Origin: Tyto alba
Lineage: Eukaryota > Chordata > Aves > Strigiformes > Tytonidae
DNA length: 64,000 nucleotides
Assembly (NCBI RefSeq): GCF_018691265.1
Contig: NW_024881282.1
Location: 48,863,122-48,927,121, forward strand
Direction of reading: 5' to 3'
In this document: in pieces, positions 50,165 to 61,450 of the stretch
Numbering within the stretch: the first letter of the stretch is position 1
How the letters are laid out: each line of letters starts with the position of its first letter
Translations under genes and position numbers: made by a program
The notes under the pieces: generated by a model
The model's input: only the letters and a program-made list of their open reading frames with translations
What the model was told of the DNA's origin: nothing
Database searches by the model: none

Positions 50165-51079
50165 GTCAAGATGTTTTATGACTGTCAGTTATATGTAAAC
50201 AAAGAGAATTTATTACCCTTCAAATCAGGACTACAAAGCCCTAAATAAAAACCACAGAATTCCCCAAAGCCTGGTTTGCTACTTCATAAACACCACTAGT
50301 GACCGACCTCTGCAGGTATGTCACATGCATATTTCAGCAGCAACAACTCTTGTAATTCTACGTACAAGTAACCTGCTCCTTATTTAAGAGAAGTATGCAG
50401 ACAAACGTAACCAGTCTTGAGAGGAATGTGCCAGCGGTAAATATCCCATGTAGACCTTAAACTGGAAATGGAAACTGCGAAATGTGCCTCTGTGCAGCAC
50501 TGCATGCCACTCCTTTTGCAGATTGCTCCCTAGAGACTGTGAATGTATAGTCTGCCTCATAGTGGCAGTGGCGTCAATTCATTCTCTCAGAGTTCCCACT
50601 CTGTACATAATGAGCAACAAGATCTCAAGTTGTGTCAAAGACTCCCTTTACTGTGTGATTTTCTGACTCTGGTCTTCACCACAGAAACTCTCTCTGGAGA
50701 ATTGTGCTCCCTTAATGCAAAGTTTCCGCTTCATGCTACAATGCCTTTCATTGCTGTGAGGATTGTTGTAAAGTTACCAACCCAAACTATAACCAGTGCA
50801 GAGTTATTTTCCTTCAGATAGCTCTGAATCCTAGTTGCACAAAGAACTGCCCCATCCAACTCAATGGCAAGTTGACTGATGCACAAATGATAATACAGTT
50901 ATTGATATTGCTGGCTGCTTTACTGAAGATGAATTTTAGCCATCTAGGACATCCAAATGTTTATACTAAGTTTATATTTCTTCCCACACCCCTTTGTGTG
51001 GAGAATTAAATCACAAAGATCCTGGAATGGGTCCATTGTGTATATTTTACTGTTGATATTTCATATGTAAGCTATTCAT
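50165..51079. other. Unique DNA, no gene seen
   Basis: Two overlapping plus-strand frames of 60 and 92 codons (50484-50821) without recognisable content. Nothing else noted before the LTR duplication. Confidence 0.7.
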
Positions 51080-51084
51080 GTAAG
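51080..51084. repeat. Target-site duplication GTAAG, left copy
   Basis: GTAAG directly precedes the LTR start TGTCCTGGG and is repeated exactly after the LTR end. A 5-bp duplication is what class III (ERVL-like) elements usually leave. Confidence 0.9.
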
Positions 51085-51214
51085 TGTCCTGGGTTTGAGT
51101 GAGTGGTGGGTTTTTTTAGTAGCAAGGGAGGGGGCTATAAGGGCAACCCCCTGTGAGAAGCTTCTCGAAGCTCCCACAGCTCCAAGTCAGCTCCACCTCT
51201 GCACCAAAACTGAG

Positions 51215-51249
51215 CCAATCAGCTGCACCTCTGCAATAATGTATTTAAG
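51215..51249 (+). promoter_or_regulatory. LTR core promoter: CCAAT and TATA-like
   Basis: CCAAT (in GAGCCAATCAGC) is followed 23 bases later by TATTTAAG, a spacing compatible with a polymerase II core promoter reading rightwards. Activity is unknown. Confidence 0.6.
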
Positions 51250-51576
51250 AAAGGATGTGGTGAGGACGAGTCACACTTGTGAGGAGGAGTTGCAGCAGCT
51301 GCATGGACACCAAGGTCATCAAAGGAACGGAGGAAGAAAGGAGCGGGGAGGTGCTGGAGCAGAGACTCCCCTGTATCCTGTGGTGAGATGACAGGGCGGC
51401 TCCCCCCGCCACCCATGAAGATCTACAGTGGAGCAGACGCTGATTTATGGCTTATGAGGGGCCTCTCATGGATGACCAAGGTGATTGTTCCCAAACAAGG
51501 CTGGGATCTTGTGGGAATAAGTAGCCCCTGCTGTTGTAGTTCAGTGCTGGGAGGATTGCAGCGTGCGGGGGTGTCC

Positions 51577-51700
51577 CACGCCGGAGCAGCTTAGGAAGGG
51601 CTGCAGGGAGGGACTCCAGTTAGAGAAAATTGATTTCCTACGTTGGAGCAGTGTAAGGAAATGCTGCAGCCCATGGGAGGGACTCACGTCGGAGAGGGTT
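51577..51700 (+). repeat. 62-bp tandem repeat x2 inside LTR
   Basis: The pattern ACG..GGAGCAG...AGGAA...CTGCAG...GGAGGGACTC occurs at about 51578 and again 62 bases on, at about 51640, with a 5-base insertion in the second unit. A more decayed GTGGAGCAG at about 51429 may belong to the same series. Confidence 0.7.
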
Positions 51701-51810
51701 TGTGGAGGACTGTCTCCTATGAGGGGGGACCATGATTTAGCAGGGGGAGAAGTTCCAGAAGCTCCCCCCACCAAAGATGGAAGAAGCAGCAGCACTGACT
51801 GCACACACCA

Positions 51811-51840
51811 CACCCCCCCCCCACCCCCCACCCTCCCCCA
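51811..51840. repeat. C-rich tract inside LTR
   Basis: Runs of C separated by single A or T, following CACACCACA. Its counterpart strand is G-rich. It accounts for the long proline- and glycine-rich frames across the LTR. Confidence 0.85.
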
Positions 51841-51992
51841 TTCCCTGCCCCTGCGCTGCTTTGGGGAGGAGGTAGAGGTATCAGGAGCAGAACTGAGCTC
51901 GGGAAGAAAGGAGGGGTGGAAGGAAGGTATTCTCAAAATGTGGCAATGCTTCTCACTGTCCTGCTCTGTTAAGTGTTATTTTTGGTGTCTGT

Positions 51993-51998
51993 AATAAA
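51993..51998 (+). terminator. LTR polyadenylation signal AATAAA
   Basis: AATAAA in CTGTAATAAATTTG is followed by a T-rich stretch, about 190 bases before the LTR 3' end. It sets the R/U5 border near 52015. Confidence 0.75.
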
Positions 51999-52185
51999 TT
52001 TGTATTCTTTTTTTCTTCCCCTAATGAGTCTGCCTTTTGCTCGTGACCATAATGGGTGATTTGCCCCTTCTGGTCCTATCTCAAATCCCAAGTCTGGCTT
52101 ATTTGTCCCTTCTCATCACTGGAAGAGAAGGGAGGAGTGAGTGGCTGTGTGGTGCTTAGTTGCCCTCTGAGCTCAAACCACAACA

Positions 52186-52190
52186 GTAAG
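52186..52190. repeat. Target-site duplication GTAAG, right copy
   Basis: Exact copy of the left GTAAG immediately after the terminal ACAACA of the LTR. Confidence 0.9.
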
Positions 52191-53829
52191 TTAAAAAATA
52201 AATAATTGGGATTTAGAATCACAAATAAAAGGATAAAGGTATTTATTTTCTGAATAACTTACACCTCTGAAAGTGACAAGAGTTGTCATAAAAAGCAAAA
52301 TTGCAGCAGACAGGAGCTTTCCCTGGCAAGTTGGGAAGGCTGCTTCTGAAGCTTGCTGGATTGGCATGAATGCTGTTGTCCATCTCAGCACGTGGTTCTG
52401 AAGAAATATATGCTATGGTGGATTGACAGGTTTGACACAGGAATTCATTCCTCACTTCTTCTGAGGCAAGGCAAGTCTCGTATGGTTCCCCTCTGCTGCT
52501 GGCAAGCTCCTTCTAATCAGTAACAAGCTCTTGGTTAAAGAAATCTTCAGCAGGATGATGATCTGTGCACAATGTCACTAATATTTGACATTGTGCTAAT
52601 TAGTCCAGCCCTGAGTGCAAGGATTAGTGTCAGTCCCTGGGGCAAACTAGTGATAAAGCTCTAAGAGAATGTTTAAGCTAAATAATATTGGCAATGCAGA
52701 TGGTATTAAATAATAGGAATGCATTTGAAATGGTGCTGTATGCAGCTTCAGTGCTAATACTTGCAATAGCTTAGAACATAATCTATGTATTAAATAAATG
52801 CATAAATTGGATTTGCAAATATTCATGGGGACAGAGGGCTGGAGAAGCCTCTTGGGTTTTTGAGTCCAATTCTCTGTTATCACAGGCCCAGTGTCATTTA
52901 ATCCCTCTCATAAATTTGTGTCTTTTTCATATGTTTAAACATGCTTCTCCTAGGATCTAGAGGAGGGATTTGAACTATCTGTCATCTCAGTTCAGGTGTC
53001 TGCTTTGAACAGGGCAGGAATGAAATCTGAACATCACAGTTGTATGAGTATCCTAATAACTGTCATACTGGTGGCTTTTCTCTTTCTTACATTCCCTTTC
53101 TCAGTTCAATTGAACTGTCATTTCTGCATCCCTGGAGACAGAGGTAAATGAAATTTTAATGTATTAGAAACTGCAAGTAAGCTACATATAGTTTTTTACC
53201 TATCTTTATGAAGACCTTTAACAAGATTCTGGACAATTGGTTGACCAATTCAATTTTTTTGCACCATGGAGACAAAAGATAGATCTGAAAAAGTCTGGGG
53301 TGACGTGCTCAGTTCCTGAGAGTCTGGATAAGCCTAGCTGACTACTGTTGCAATGAATAATTCACCTGTCTCTAAATTTAGCTTTGATAGCTTTGATTGT
53401 GTTGTGAGCTTGAAACATACTCACATACATCATGCACAGGGGCTTTAATAGTCTTACCCTTTCCCCTCGCATAAAAATGCCCTTCTGACCTCAAATTCTT
53501 CTCCAAGTGCATCACTCTTTCAGCTGTACCAAAGTGTTAGGATGTACAGTCCATCAATTTAGGTATCTCAAAGATTTTTTTTTTTTTTTAAATCTTAAAA
53601 GACTTTTCAGAGGCTCCTGTGAGATCATGTAGAAATTCCAAGGACACCATCTTGTCTGGCCTAGGAAAAGGTTAAAGCTGAGATACTGTTCTTGTTTTAT
53701 AGACTATCCAGTGATTTTACTATAGAAAGGCATAAATCCTCCTCTGAAAAGAAACTTCTAATTTTATTACAGTAGATTTGTTTAATTAAGGTCAACATTT
53801 ATCCTATGCTCCCTTACGCTTTTCTGTCA

Positions 53830-54610
53830 TCTAGCTGATGCAGGGGAGGAAGACTTCAGCATCAAAGTGAAGCCAGGTTTGGAGGAAGAGATACTATCTT
53901 TCAGTAGACCAGTAATTTGGTTGGAAAAAGCAGATGACTTTACAGGCATGTGTTCCCTTCAGATTCAAATATAAAAGTCACAGAAACAACACTGGGAGAG
54001 AATACTGGCATAAAAATCCTGATGAGGTTATGAGTGGAAGCAGAAAAGATAAATGAGCGTGAACCAGGAGACCATAGCATGGTATCGGTGCTAGAGCAAA
54101 AGGAAGATGAAGTTGCTTTTGGAGATGGGAAGAAGGAAGGTGGTTGTGATTTATGTCAGAGAAGAAGGGCTTGAAGCTCCTCCAGAAATGTGGAGGGAGG
54201 TAGAAAGATGCAGACATTGAGACTAGGATGAAAACAGAGTTGGCTGAGCAAACAGCCTGGGACAAAGAGCCAGGGTAGCATGTGAAGTGATAGCTGAGGC
54301 TGGAGGAGGACTCTGGAAAAGAGGAGGTGCATCAGCTCTGGAGAGAGAGCTGAATATGAAAATAAGGAATGATTTGAGGTACAGGACATGGATATAAAAC
54401 TAAAGTAAGAACAAGTTGCTCAGAAGAAGAAAGAAAGTCTGGGCTCCAACTGTAAACCTGAGATGTAGAGCTGGGGTTGAGAAAGGGAGTGAAGGACAGG
54501 GAGAAGACAATACTTGGTGTGGGGGCACAATGGAGTCTGAAATTCAGCAAGCTATGGAAACATGGGGAAAAAAATCTGCACTCCCTAGAGACTTTTCATG
54601 TCAGAACCAG
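53830..54610 (+). other. Purine-rich (GA) tract, about 780 bp
   Basis: Two 60-base rows counted by hand give about 68% and 72% purine on the plus strand (54001-54060, 54121-54180), with many GGAAG, GAAGAAG and GAGAGAG motifs. This leaves the minus strand pyrimidine-rich, which explains the stop-poor minus frames of 72-95 codons. No family is recognised. It may be a decayed GA-rich satellite or repeat, or a biased unique sequence. Confidence 0.5.
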
Positions 54611-57600
54611 AAAACTTGAGACGGCCTAGTCTCATCACTGTGTACTCTACCATGGGTCAGTTAAACTACCCCTGTTGTTGGCTACCCTGCTAGTGCAAAT
54701 GGCAGAGGAGTTTTGTCTACTGGATTACAACTGTGGCCGTTCCCATAAGAAGTGTCAGGATGAAGTTTCTGGGTTCATCATTTGCTGCATTGGAAGCTCA
54801 TCATACCATACTAAGCAAGCAACTAAGATTTAGGCAATGCCATAGTCTAGGTAGCCTATTCATTATGATTTGCTTTCCTGTAACTATGTTTGCAGTCATG
54901 AAACAAGGGCACCAATTAATATCAACTGTACTGTATTACTGTGGTATAGGTATGAAAAATTAAACCAATGCTGCTTTATTAGTATAAGAAAGAAATAGCT
55001 TCCAGTCAAAAGAGACCCGATAATCAGCTGTTTGAAGGCTTTGCGTACACTTTTGAGTATCTTGGAAATGGCTCCTTCCCTTCAGTTTTTAAAAAGTAGT
55101 TTGGTAATTTCTATTCCAGCACTTGTAGTAGAAGACTTATTATGTTGTATAGGAAAGACACAGGCCTGGAAAACTTGTAAATAATTTCAGTATGTTTTGA
55201 TTAGGTTAGGGATGCAAAAAAAGATTCAATAGTTTGATTATAAGGTTTCCCTGGTGAAAGCTAAGAGGGGCTCTATTACAAATCTTAATGGATGTCAAGC
55301 CTCAAAATCCTAAAGTTTTCTAAATTCGCCCAAGTGTAGTTTAAATTAGACCATCAGACTTGTTTTGAGTGAGAGAAAAAATAGATATAAATGAGCTTAC
55401 GTGCTTAAGTGAAACAGAGATGATAGGGCTGAAAATGTTTCTGTAATTTTAATGGACATGAGATTTATGTACTAGGCAAACTACATTATAATAGAATTTT
55501 CATGAATTTGTCTTCTTAAGAATTTCTCTCTTTTCTCCATTTGTCTGCATGGATGTGAAAGTCTATTAATAATAAATATTATTATACTGAAGATTTTTTT
55601 CCAGTTTTGACCCACTGAGCCAAATGAAACCTTTTCATGATAAATCAAGTGCAGAGGGAAAGATACTGCATGTGTAGTATTTCAAGTTGCCAGGTACGAG
55701 AGCCTGATCTCTGCTGTAATGGTGTGAACAGTGGGTAGTCTAGGGCAGGGAAACAAAGCATACAGAGATGCTAATTCAACTCAGCATGTACATTTGGGAT
55801 TGGCTGAAATAGGTCCTTCAAAGTCTGCCTTCTTCATCCATTCAGAGAATTTTAGCTTCTTTTTGGAAGATGCTCTTTTAGTAGTAAGAAGCCACTGAAT
55901 GTCTGATATCAGACCCAGAATAACAAAAGATAATTTCTTTTTTTCTCACTTTTGTCTTGACTTCAGGAAAAACATTCATTGCATTTTTGCAGCTGCTAGA
56001 AATATCTTGCCTGTTTGAGTGCATAGATTTATAGCAGTGTTTAATGAATGAGTGGCAGTGGTTTGCTTTATCAGGCCTAATAACCATCCAGACCTTTTCA
56101 ATAAAGCAAGGTCAAAGTGAGCCTTGCTAATGCCTTTTTAAAAAATGAATGCTAGAATATAGATTCCAAGAACAGTTAAAAAAATCAGCACAGCTGGCTG
56201 TAAAGCCTAAAACATTTCTGTACTAGTCACAGCTCACAAAGATCACAAGTGAAACAAGCTTGATAAATTCAAGTGGATGGGAAAAGGAAGCTTCTGGAGG
56301 CAACATAATTGATTTTCAGGCAGTTCTGCTGAGTCTTCAGGAGAAAAAAACAGGCAGTGGGATATATGTTGTGTGTCAGTATAACATGTTTGACGTAGCA
56401 GCTCAGTCGGACAACAAAGTCAGATGATTTATGATTTTGATTTGTCTAGTGGGAAATGACACTGGTCATTTAGGAAATTAGTAATTTTTCTGGACGTGAG
56501 ACAACCAGGGATGCAGCAGATCAATCCTGTCCTGGAGACTCCCACTTCATGAAATGTGGCCCTGCCACTGAAACACATTGTCACATCTTCTTTCCAGTTG
56601 CTCAGCAGAGAAAAAGTTTTCCATGCTAAGCAACAGAACATGTGTCTATATCAGTGTAGGTTTGTAAATCAGTTTTGAATCCTTTGGGAAGATATACATC
56701 ACTTAAATGCAATTAAAATACAGCATAATTTGTAACTCTGGTTTGCTTCATGATCTGCTTTAAAATGTAGATGTACCTAAGATTTGTTGAGTCAGATATG
56801 TATTTGGGTCAAACTGGTGTCAGAGTGCTGATTTACCTGACAGCTGAGTCAGAGTGACTTGATTGTGGACCTGGATTTCTGAATAAGAAAAGAGGCATTC
56901 ATAACCTTTTTATTTGTGCTCCAGCTGGTAATGAAGCACAACTGCTTTGTAAAACTATAACAAATGGGAAAAGAATGAGCAAGAAAGAGAACATTTGTGT
57001 TCCCACTACTATGTACAGATGGTAGCCAGTCTGAGCTGTAAATACTCCTGCACTATAAATCTCTGCATAGCTTATTACTTATAGGCTGTTCTTAAACAAT
57101 ATATCAATAAAAGTGTATTGATATATAGATTTTTTTCATTCAAATATGATGATGCGTAGAATTGTAGCAGCAGAATGTTAACTGTTAAATTGAATGCCAA
57201 ATAATGTTAGCAGGAGAGAGTACAAATGAGGAAGAACTATACTGGAGATTTGGAAAGAGTAGACTTATCTTTCACAGGATGAAAACAAAAATATTGGCAA
57301 GAACTATACCAACTGTGACTTAATGCTGGTTGAGAAATTATAATGGTCAGAGTTTCCCAATTAGGATGCTAAGGCTGGGATGTTAAATACTTATGTAGAC
57401 ATTTAAAAAATAGTTTAATGCTGACATTCCACCTTATCCCCCAGAAGGATGATGAGCTACAGATTTTTGGAAACATCAAATTGGTCTTAGTGCTTGATAC
57501 TTCATGTATCATGGTTTTGTTATTCCCTTGAAGATTCATTTAAAATGCTGTGTATGTATCCATTCCTTAATCTTTGGAGAGTGAGAATGTGAGAGATTAT

Positions 57601-57763
57601 GATTTATGAGTGATGAAGAAAATTGATAGTATATTTGCCTTGAGTTTATATTTAAAATGCAAGTAGTTTGGTGTTAGTAGCTATTGGTGGTATTTGGCTC
57701 CTTACTCAGTATACCCAGATGCAATGCACTGAAAATGCATTACACCATAAAAGCATATGTGAC

Positions 57764-57788
57764 TTTTTTTTTTTTTTTTTTTTTTTTT
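57764..57788. repeat. T25 homopolymer
   Basis: Twenty-five uninterrupted T in otherwise unremarkable DNA. Confidence 0.9.
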
Positions 57789-60077
57789 CATTAAATGATT
57801 ATTTTCCAACAGGAGCTTGTAGCTGAGGAAGAATAGCTACTTTGAGAAATAGAGTCATGAAGACACTGATGATCTGTTTGGTGAGACATTTGGGTTTGTG
57901 TAAAATTGTTAATGTTTAAATTTCACCCCACAGAACATCATACCATCCAGAGAGGTAAGGTCATCACAAGAGCTCATTCTGAAATCAGATTACGATTTTA
58001 GCAGTCTCCTGATAGCCAGATGAAATTAAACAAAGGGGATAAAATTCTATTGTGTTAAAATAAGAAATGAGGACAATATGTCAAATCTAAATCCAGAGAC
58101 AACTCTCTTTAAAGCTGGAAGTGGCATCTAATTCTGTGATTTCATTCCAGTGTTAGTTGCTACTCATTATAGTGAAGCATGCCGTGTACTTACAAATGCA
58201 GTTTCTTTTTCTGCCTAAGTAACGTCCATAGTCAAGTCATATTTTCATTGAACACACAAATCCCTCAAATTTATTGGATTCTTTGGGGGATTTTTTTTTT
58301 AAGACTTTGTTTTTATATGACTAAGCAGCTATAAAACTAGATTAAAAAATCTGTTTTGCAAGTTAGTTGTGACTGATTGGAAGCAGTACATGACATTGGC
58401 TTTTTTTCTTGTTTGATTTGGTCTCACTCCTACAGAACTGGGGGGATTCCACAAGGTAATTGGGGGTTTGAATTCCTGGAAGAATAAAAAAGGCTTGTGG
58501 AGAATATTACAGGACAAATATGTGAAAGATTTACAGGAACAAAGACTTTTCTTTCCTGAAGCTTGAGAGAAAAGTCAATATCAGACTATAGTGTTTATGA
58601 TGGGAATGTTTAATTTTGATATAGCCACTTATAACTGTCTTATTCTAAGAAATAGTCTTGATCAATGAGTTTTAGAGTACATATGAAGAAAAATTGTAAA
58701 ATACAGTTTTGTAATGAATATCTCTGACTAAATTTTTGCAGTCAGTGAGATGGTATGCATTTAATACATAGATTAGCTTACTTGTCAGAGTATTGGTAAG
58801 AGGAAGACACTGAATTAGTTATTTTTCAAATAATTTGTATCATATTCTGAACGATAAAAAGATGAGGCTTAAACTAGCAGATGTGAACAGGTGTCACTGG
58901 AAATAATTTGTAATTCTCCAAAGTATAGAAATTTATTTTTGATTTTTCAAAATAATCATGATATTAAAAAAAAAAACCACTGCTTTCCTTTTAAGTAGTT
59001 TGTTATCCAACAGAAAAGTTACTGTGTTTTGAGGGTTCTGTTTAGCATGAATGATCTGGTGGGAAAGCAAAGAACTCATGACTCTCTAAACTCCCCAAGT
59101 CTTGTTCTGTTCAGGAAAAGGTAAGTTCAGAGAAATTTTATCTTTTGTAATGAAAGCAGGATTTTGGTTTCAGTAGTGAGCAAGCCGTCAAATCAGGTTT
59201 CTTTAAGAAATAAAACACAATCCTTTTTATGTGACAGCGTCCCTATAGTTGTATTTTTAGTCTAAGTGTGGCAGGGAGCATTATTGGTTTTTTTTTAATT
59301 GTTTTAAATTCCGGCAACCTCCATGTATCAAGTGTCATAATATGCCTGTGAAGATATTTATTTAAAACAGCATTGTCATCTTTTTTCTTTAAAGGCAATT
59401 CTGTACCTTCATTAGAGCATATTACATGTTGTATTTCCAAGGGCTTATTAAATATTCAGTAGTTTTCTTTTTCTGTAGTCAAGTGTGTCAAGGGCAAGCC
59501 TTCTAAGTCCTGGAATGAAACTCAAATGAACTAACTGAACCTTAAAAGCTGCTATTGAATACTCACATTAGAAAATATACATTACACTGTGAGGGGATTT
59601 GAAGGAGGAGGTGTTGAGATCCAACCCCAGAACGAGTTGTATGTAGACAGGTTACAGACTCTTTCTGGGAAAATACTGAAATATTGTGAGAGATTTTATT
59701 CAAAACTTAACTATGAAACAATAAGTAAGGTTGACTGTGACTACCAACAATTAACTGTGCATTAACCTCTTCTCTGACTATGACCTGTCCATCTTGGAAT
59801 ATTTAATAGTGTGTAGAAATAGCCTGTTTTAAAGGTGCAGAATGGATGGACAAAGCATATCTTGAATATGGAGTATTATGAGTCAGATTTTATGTATGAA
59901 TGACACACTTGAGTGTGAGGATCAATTTTGAACTCTACTGCTGTTTTATTTGGGCTGTATCTAAGCTGATAAACCTTAGAATGACTGAAGTCAGACCCTG
60001 GCTTCACCACCGGACAACAAGTTGTGCAGCAAGTCCCATGACTGGTTTATGTTGAAAAGGAAATTTGGTGGGGGTGA

Positions 60078-60109
60078 GTTAGATGTGAGCTGCAGTACTC
60101 ACATCTAAC
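60078..60109. repeat. Perfect 12-bp inverted repeat (hairpin)
   Basis: GTTAGATGTGAG and its exact reverse complement CTCACATCTAAC are separated by the 8-base loop CTGCAGTA. The stem does not extend outward or inward. It is too short for a pre-microRNA and has no T tail. Confidence 0.9.
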
Positions 60110-60258
60110 CAGGTGCCTTTTCCTACTACGAGACTGTTGTCAGATCATTTGTAGCCATGATTTTTAAAATGACCTTGATTTCTTCAAGGCACTTTAGGAG
60201 CTATGTGCAAGGTAAAACATGGCATTAAATACAGAGATGTTCTGATAATCCACAGACT

Positions 60259-60650
60259 GCTCAATTTGCAGTCCTAGAATTGGTTGTCATTTTTGAAATT
60301 GCTTTAAGCTCTGAGCAATTCAGTTCCCCATGGGACGCTGAATTCAAAATAGGAATCATAAAGTTTTCTACTTTCAACAAGTTATGTGCAGGCATCTGAC
60401 ATTCACTTTAGATTTATGTGCTTCATTAAAAATCAGGTCGTAGATGATTAAACCACTTACTGTGAACATTAGTAGGACTCAGCAACAGAGCTTGGCTGGT
60501 GATCCCATCAACTAGAAAAGCTGGGAGCTGGAATCTGTTCCAACATTGTCTGAAATGTGTTATCGACACTTATGAACAAAATTGGGTGCACACTGCCTTC
60601 AAAATGAGAGCAGAGGGAATCAGCAGCCTACTGAGAGCTTTAACTACTTA
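60259..60650 (+). repeat. Diverged duplication, copy 1
   Basis: Several blocks recur in the same order about 813-818 bp downstream: GCTCAATTT (60259), GATTCAAA-like, TTTAGATTTATGTGCTTC, ACATTAGTAGGACT (60466), TTGTCTGAAATGT, TGAACAAAA and CCTTCAAAATGAGAG. The best part, about 160 bp from 60463, is roughly 70% equal by eye. Outer limits are uncertain. Confidence 0.7.
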
Positions 60651-61076
60651 ATGAGGAATGTTCTGCGTGCTGTGTATTACATGCTGAACATTTTTGTAAC
60701 TTTTAACTGCTCTCTTCTGGCAAAAATGAACTGAAACTTTTAATAATTAAATATTTATTAATTTCAACTTTAAAAAGGATGGTTTGGTGGCCCTGGAGTG
60801 TCTGTACAACGATTGTCTCACTTAGAAAATTGTTGTCCCTCAGGGGAAAAAAAGAAAACCTAAATGAAGAAAGATAATTTTATCTCGTTCATTGAAACAA
60901 ACAAGAAACAACTATTTTTAAAAAACGTTAAAGAAATTAGAAAATTGTTCTGATTATTTGGATCATATTTGAAAATTTTTCTTCAACTTCTTTTCTAAAA
61001 AGTTTCAAACCATGTTCTTCACTGCAGTCTTTGGTTAGAAAAGGGGGTTGATGAAGCTGTTTTGCTGTATACCAAG

Positions 61077-61450
61077 GCTCAATTTCTGGATTTGTCTTGC
61101 AAGTAGTCAAAACCTAGGTTTTCAGAACTTCTCACAGTGAAAGGTTGCTAATGATTCAAATAAAAAATAGTCTCTTGCTGTGACCTTTCTGAAATGATGA
61201 TCAGGCTAACTCTGTTTAGATTTTTGTACTTCGTAATAAAACCCCTGAAAGTTGTGTGTGGTACCCTAATTATTGTGGACATTAGGAGGACTGAGGAATA
61301 GAACTTGGTCCTATCCACCAGACAATTCGGGAGTTTGGATCTGTACTGACTTTGTCTGAAATGTAGTGCTTGCTCACATGAACAAAAATGGATGTGTTTT
61401 TAAAGGCTCATTTCCTTCAAAATGAGAGAAAATAGAATTAGAATGAAATG
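61077..61450 (+). repeat. Diverged duplication, copy 2
   Basis: Matches copy 1 in the same orientation: GCTCAATTT (61077), TTTAGATTTTTGTACTTC, ACATTAGGAGGACT (61279), TTTGTCTGAAATGT, TGAACAAAA and CCTTCAAAATGAGAG. The near-constant offset over nearly 400 bp favours one tandem duplication, or two copies of an unnamed old repeat. Confidence 0.7.

Larger units (their letters stand above)
51085..52185 (+). mobile_element. Solo LTR, ERVL-like, 1101 bp
   Basis: The element starts TGTCCTGGGTTTGAG and ends CTCAAACCACAACA. The ends are imperfect inverted repeats and are flanked by GTAAG on both sides. Plus-strand signals are CCAAT (51215-51219), a TATTTAAG box (51242-51249) and AATAAA (51993-51998) followed by a T-rich stretch. 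It is clearly GC-richer than its surroundings. No internal retroviral sequence and no second LTR are present, so it is a solo LTR. Frames of 98-143 codons inside it on both strands result from GC-rich, stop-poor DNA and are not genes. If the TATA-like box is used, the R region would be about 700 bases, unusually long. Class rests on the 5-bp duplication; similar LTRs are common in birds, but I do not name the family. Confidence 0.9.
52191..60077. other. Unique AT-rich DNA, no gene seen
   Basis: Contains the purine-rich tract at 53830-54610, T15 at 53575-53589 and T25 at 57764-57788. An isolated strong donor-like site (AAG then GTAAGT, boundary 59120/59121) has no exon attached. Frames reach 95 codons only inside the purine-rich tract. 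Confidence 0.7.

Noticed and set aside
51563..51994. 143-codon plus-strand and 131-codon minus-strand open frames
   Set aside because: Both lie wholly inside the solo LTR and cross its C-rich tract; stop-poor GC-rich DNA explains them and neither shows a domain.
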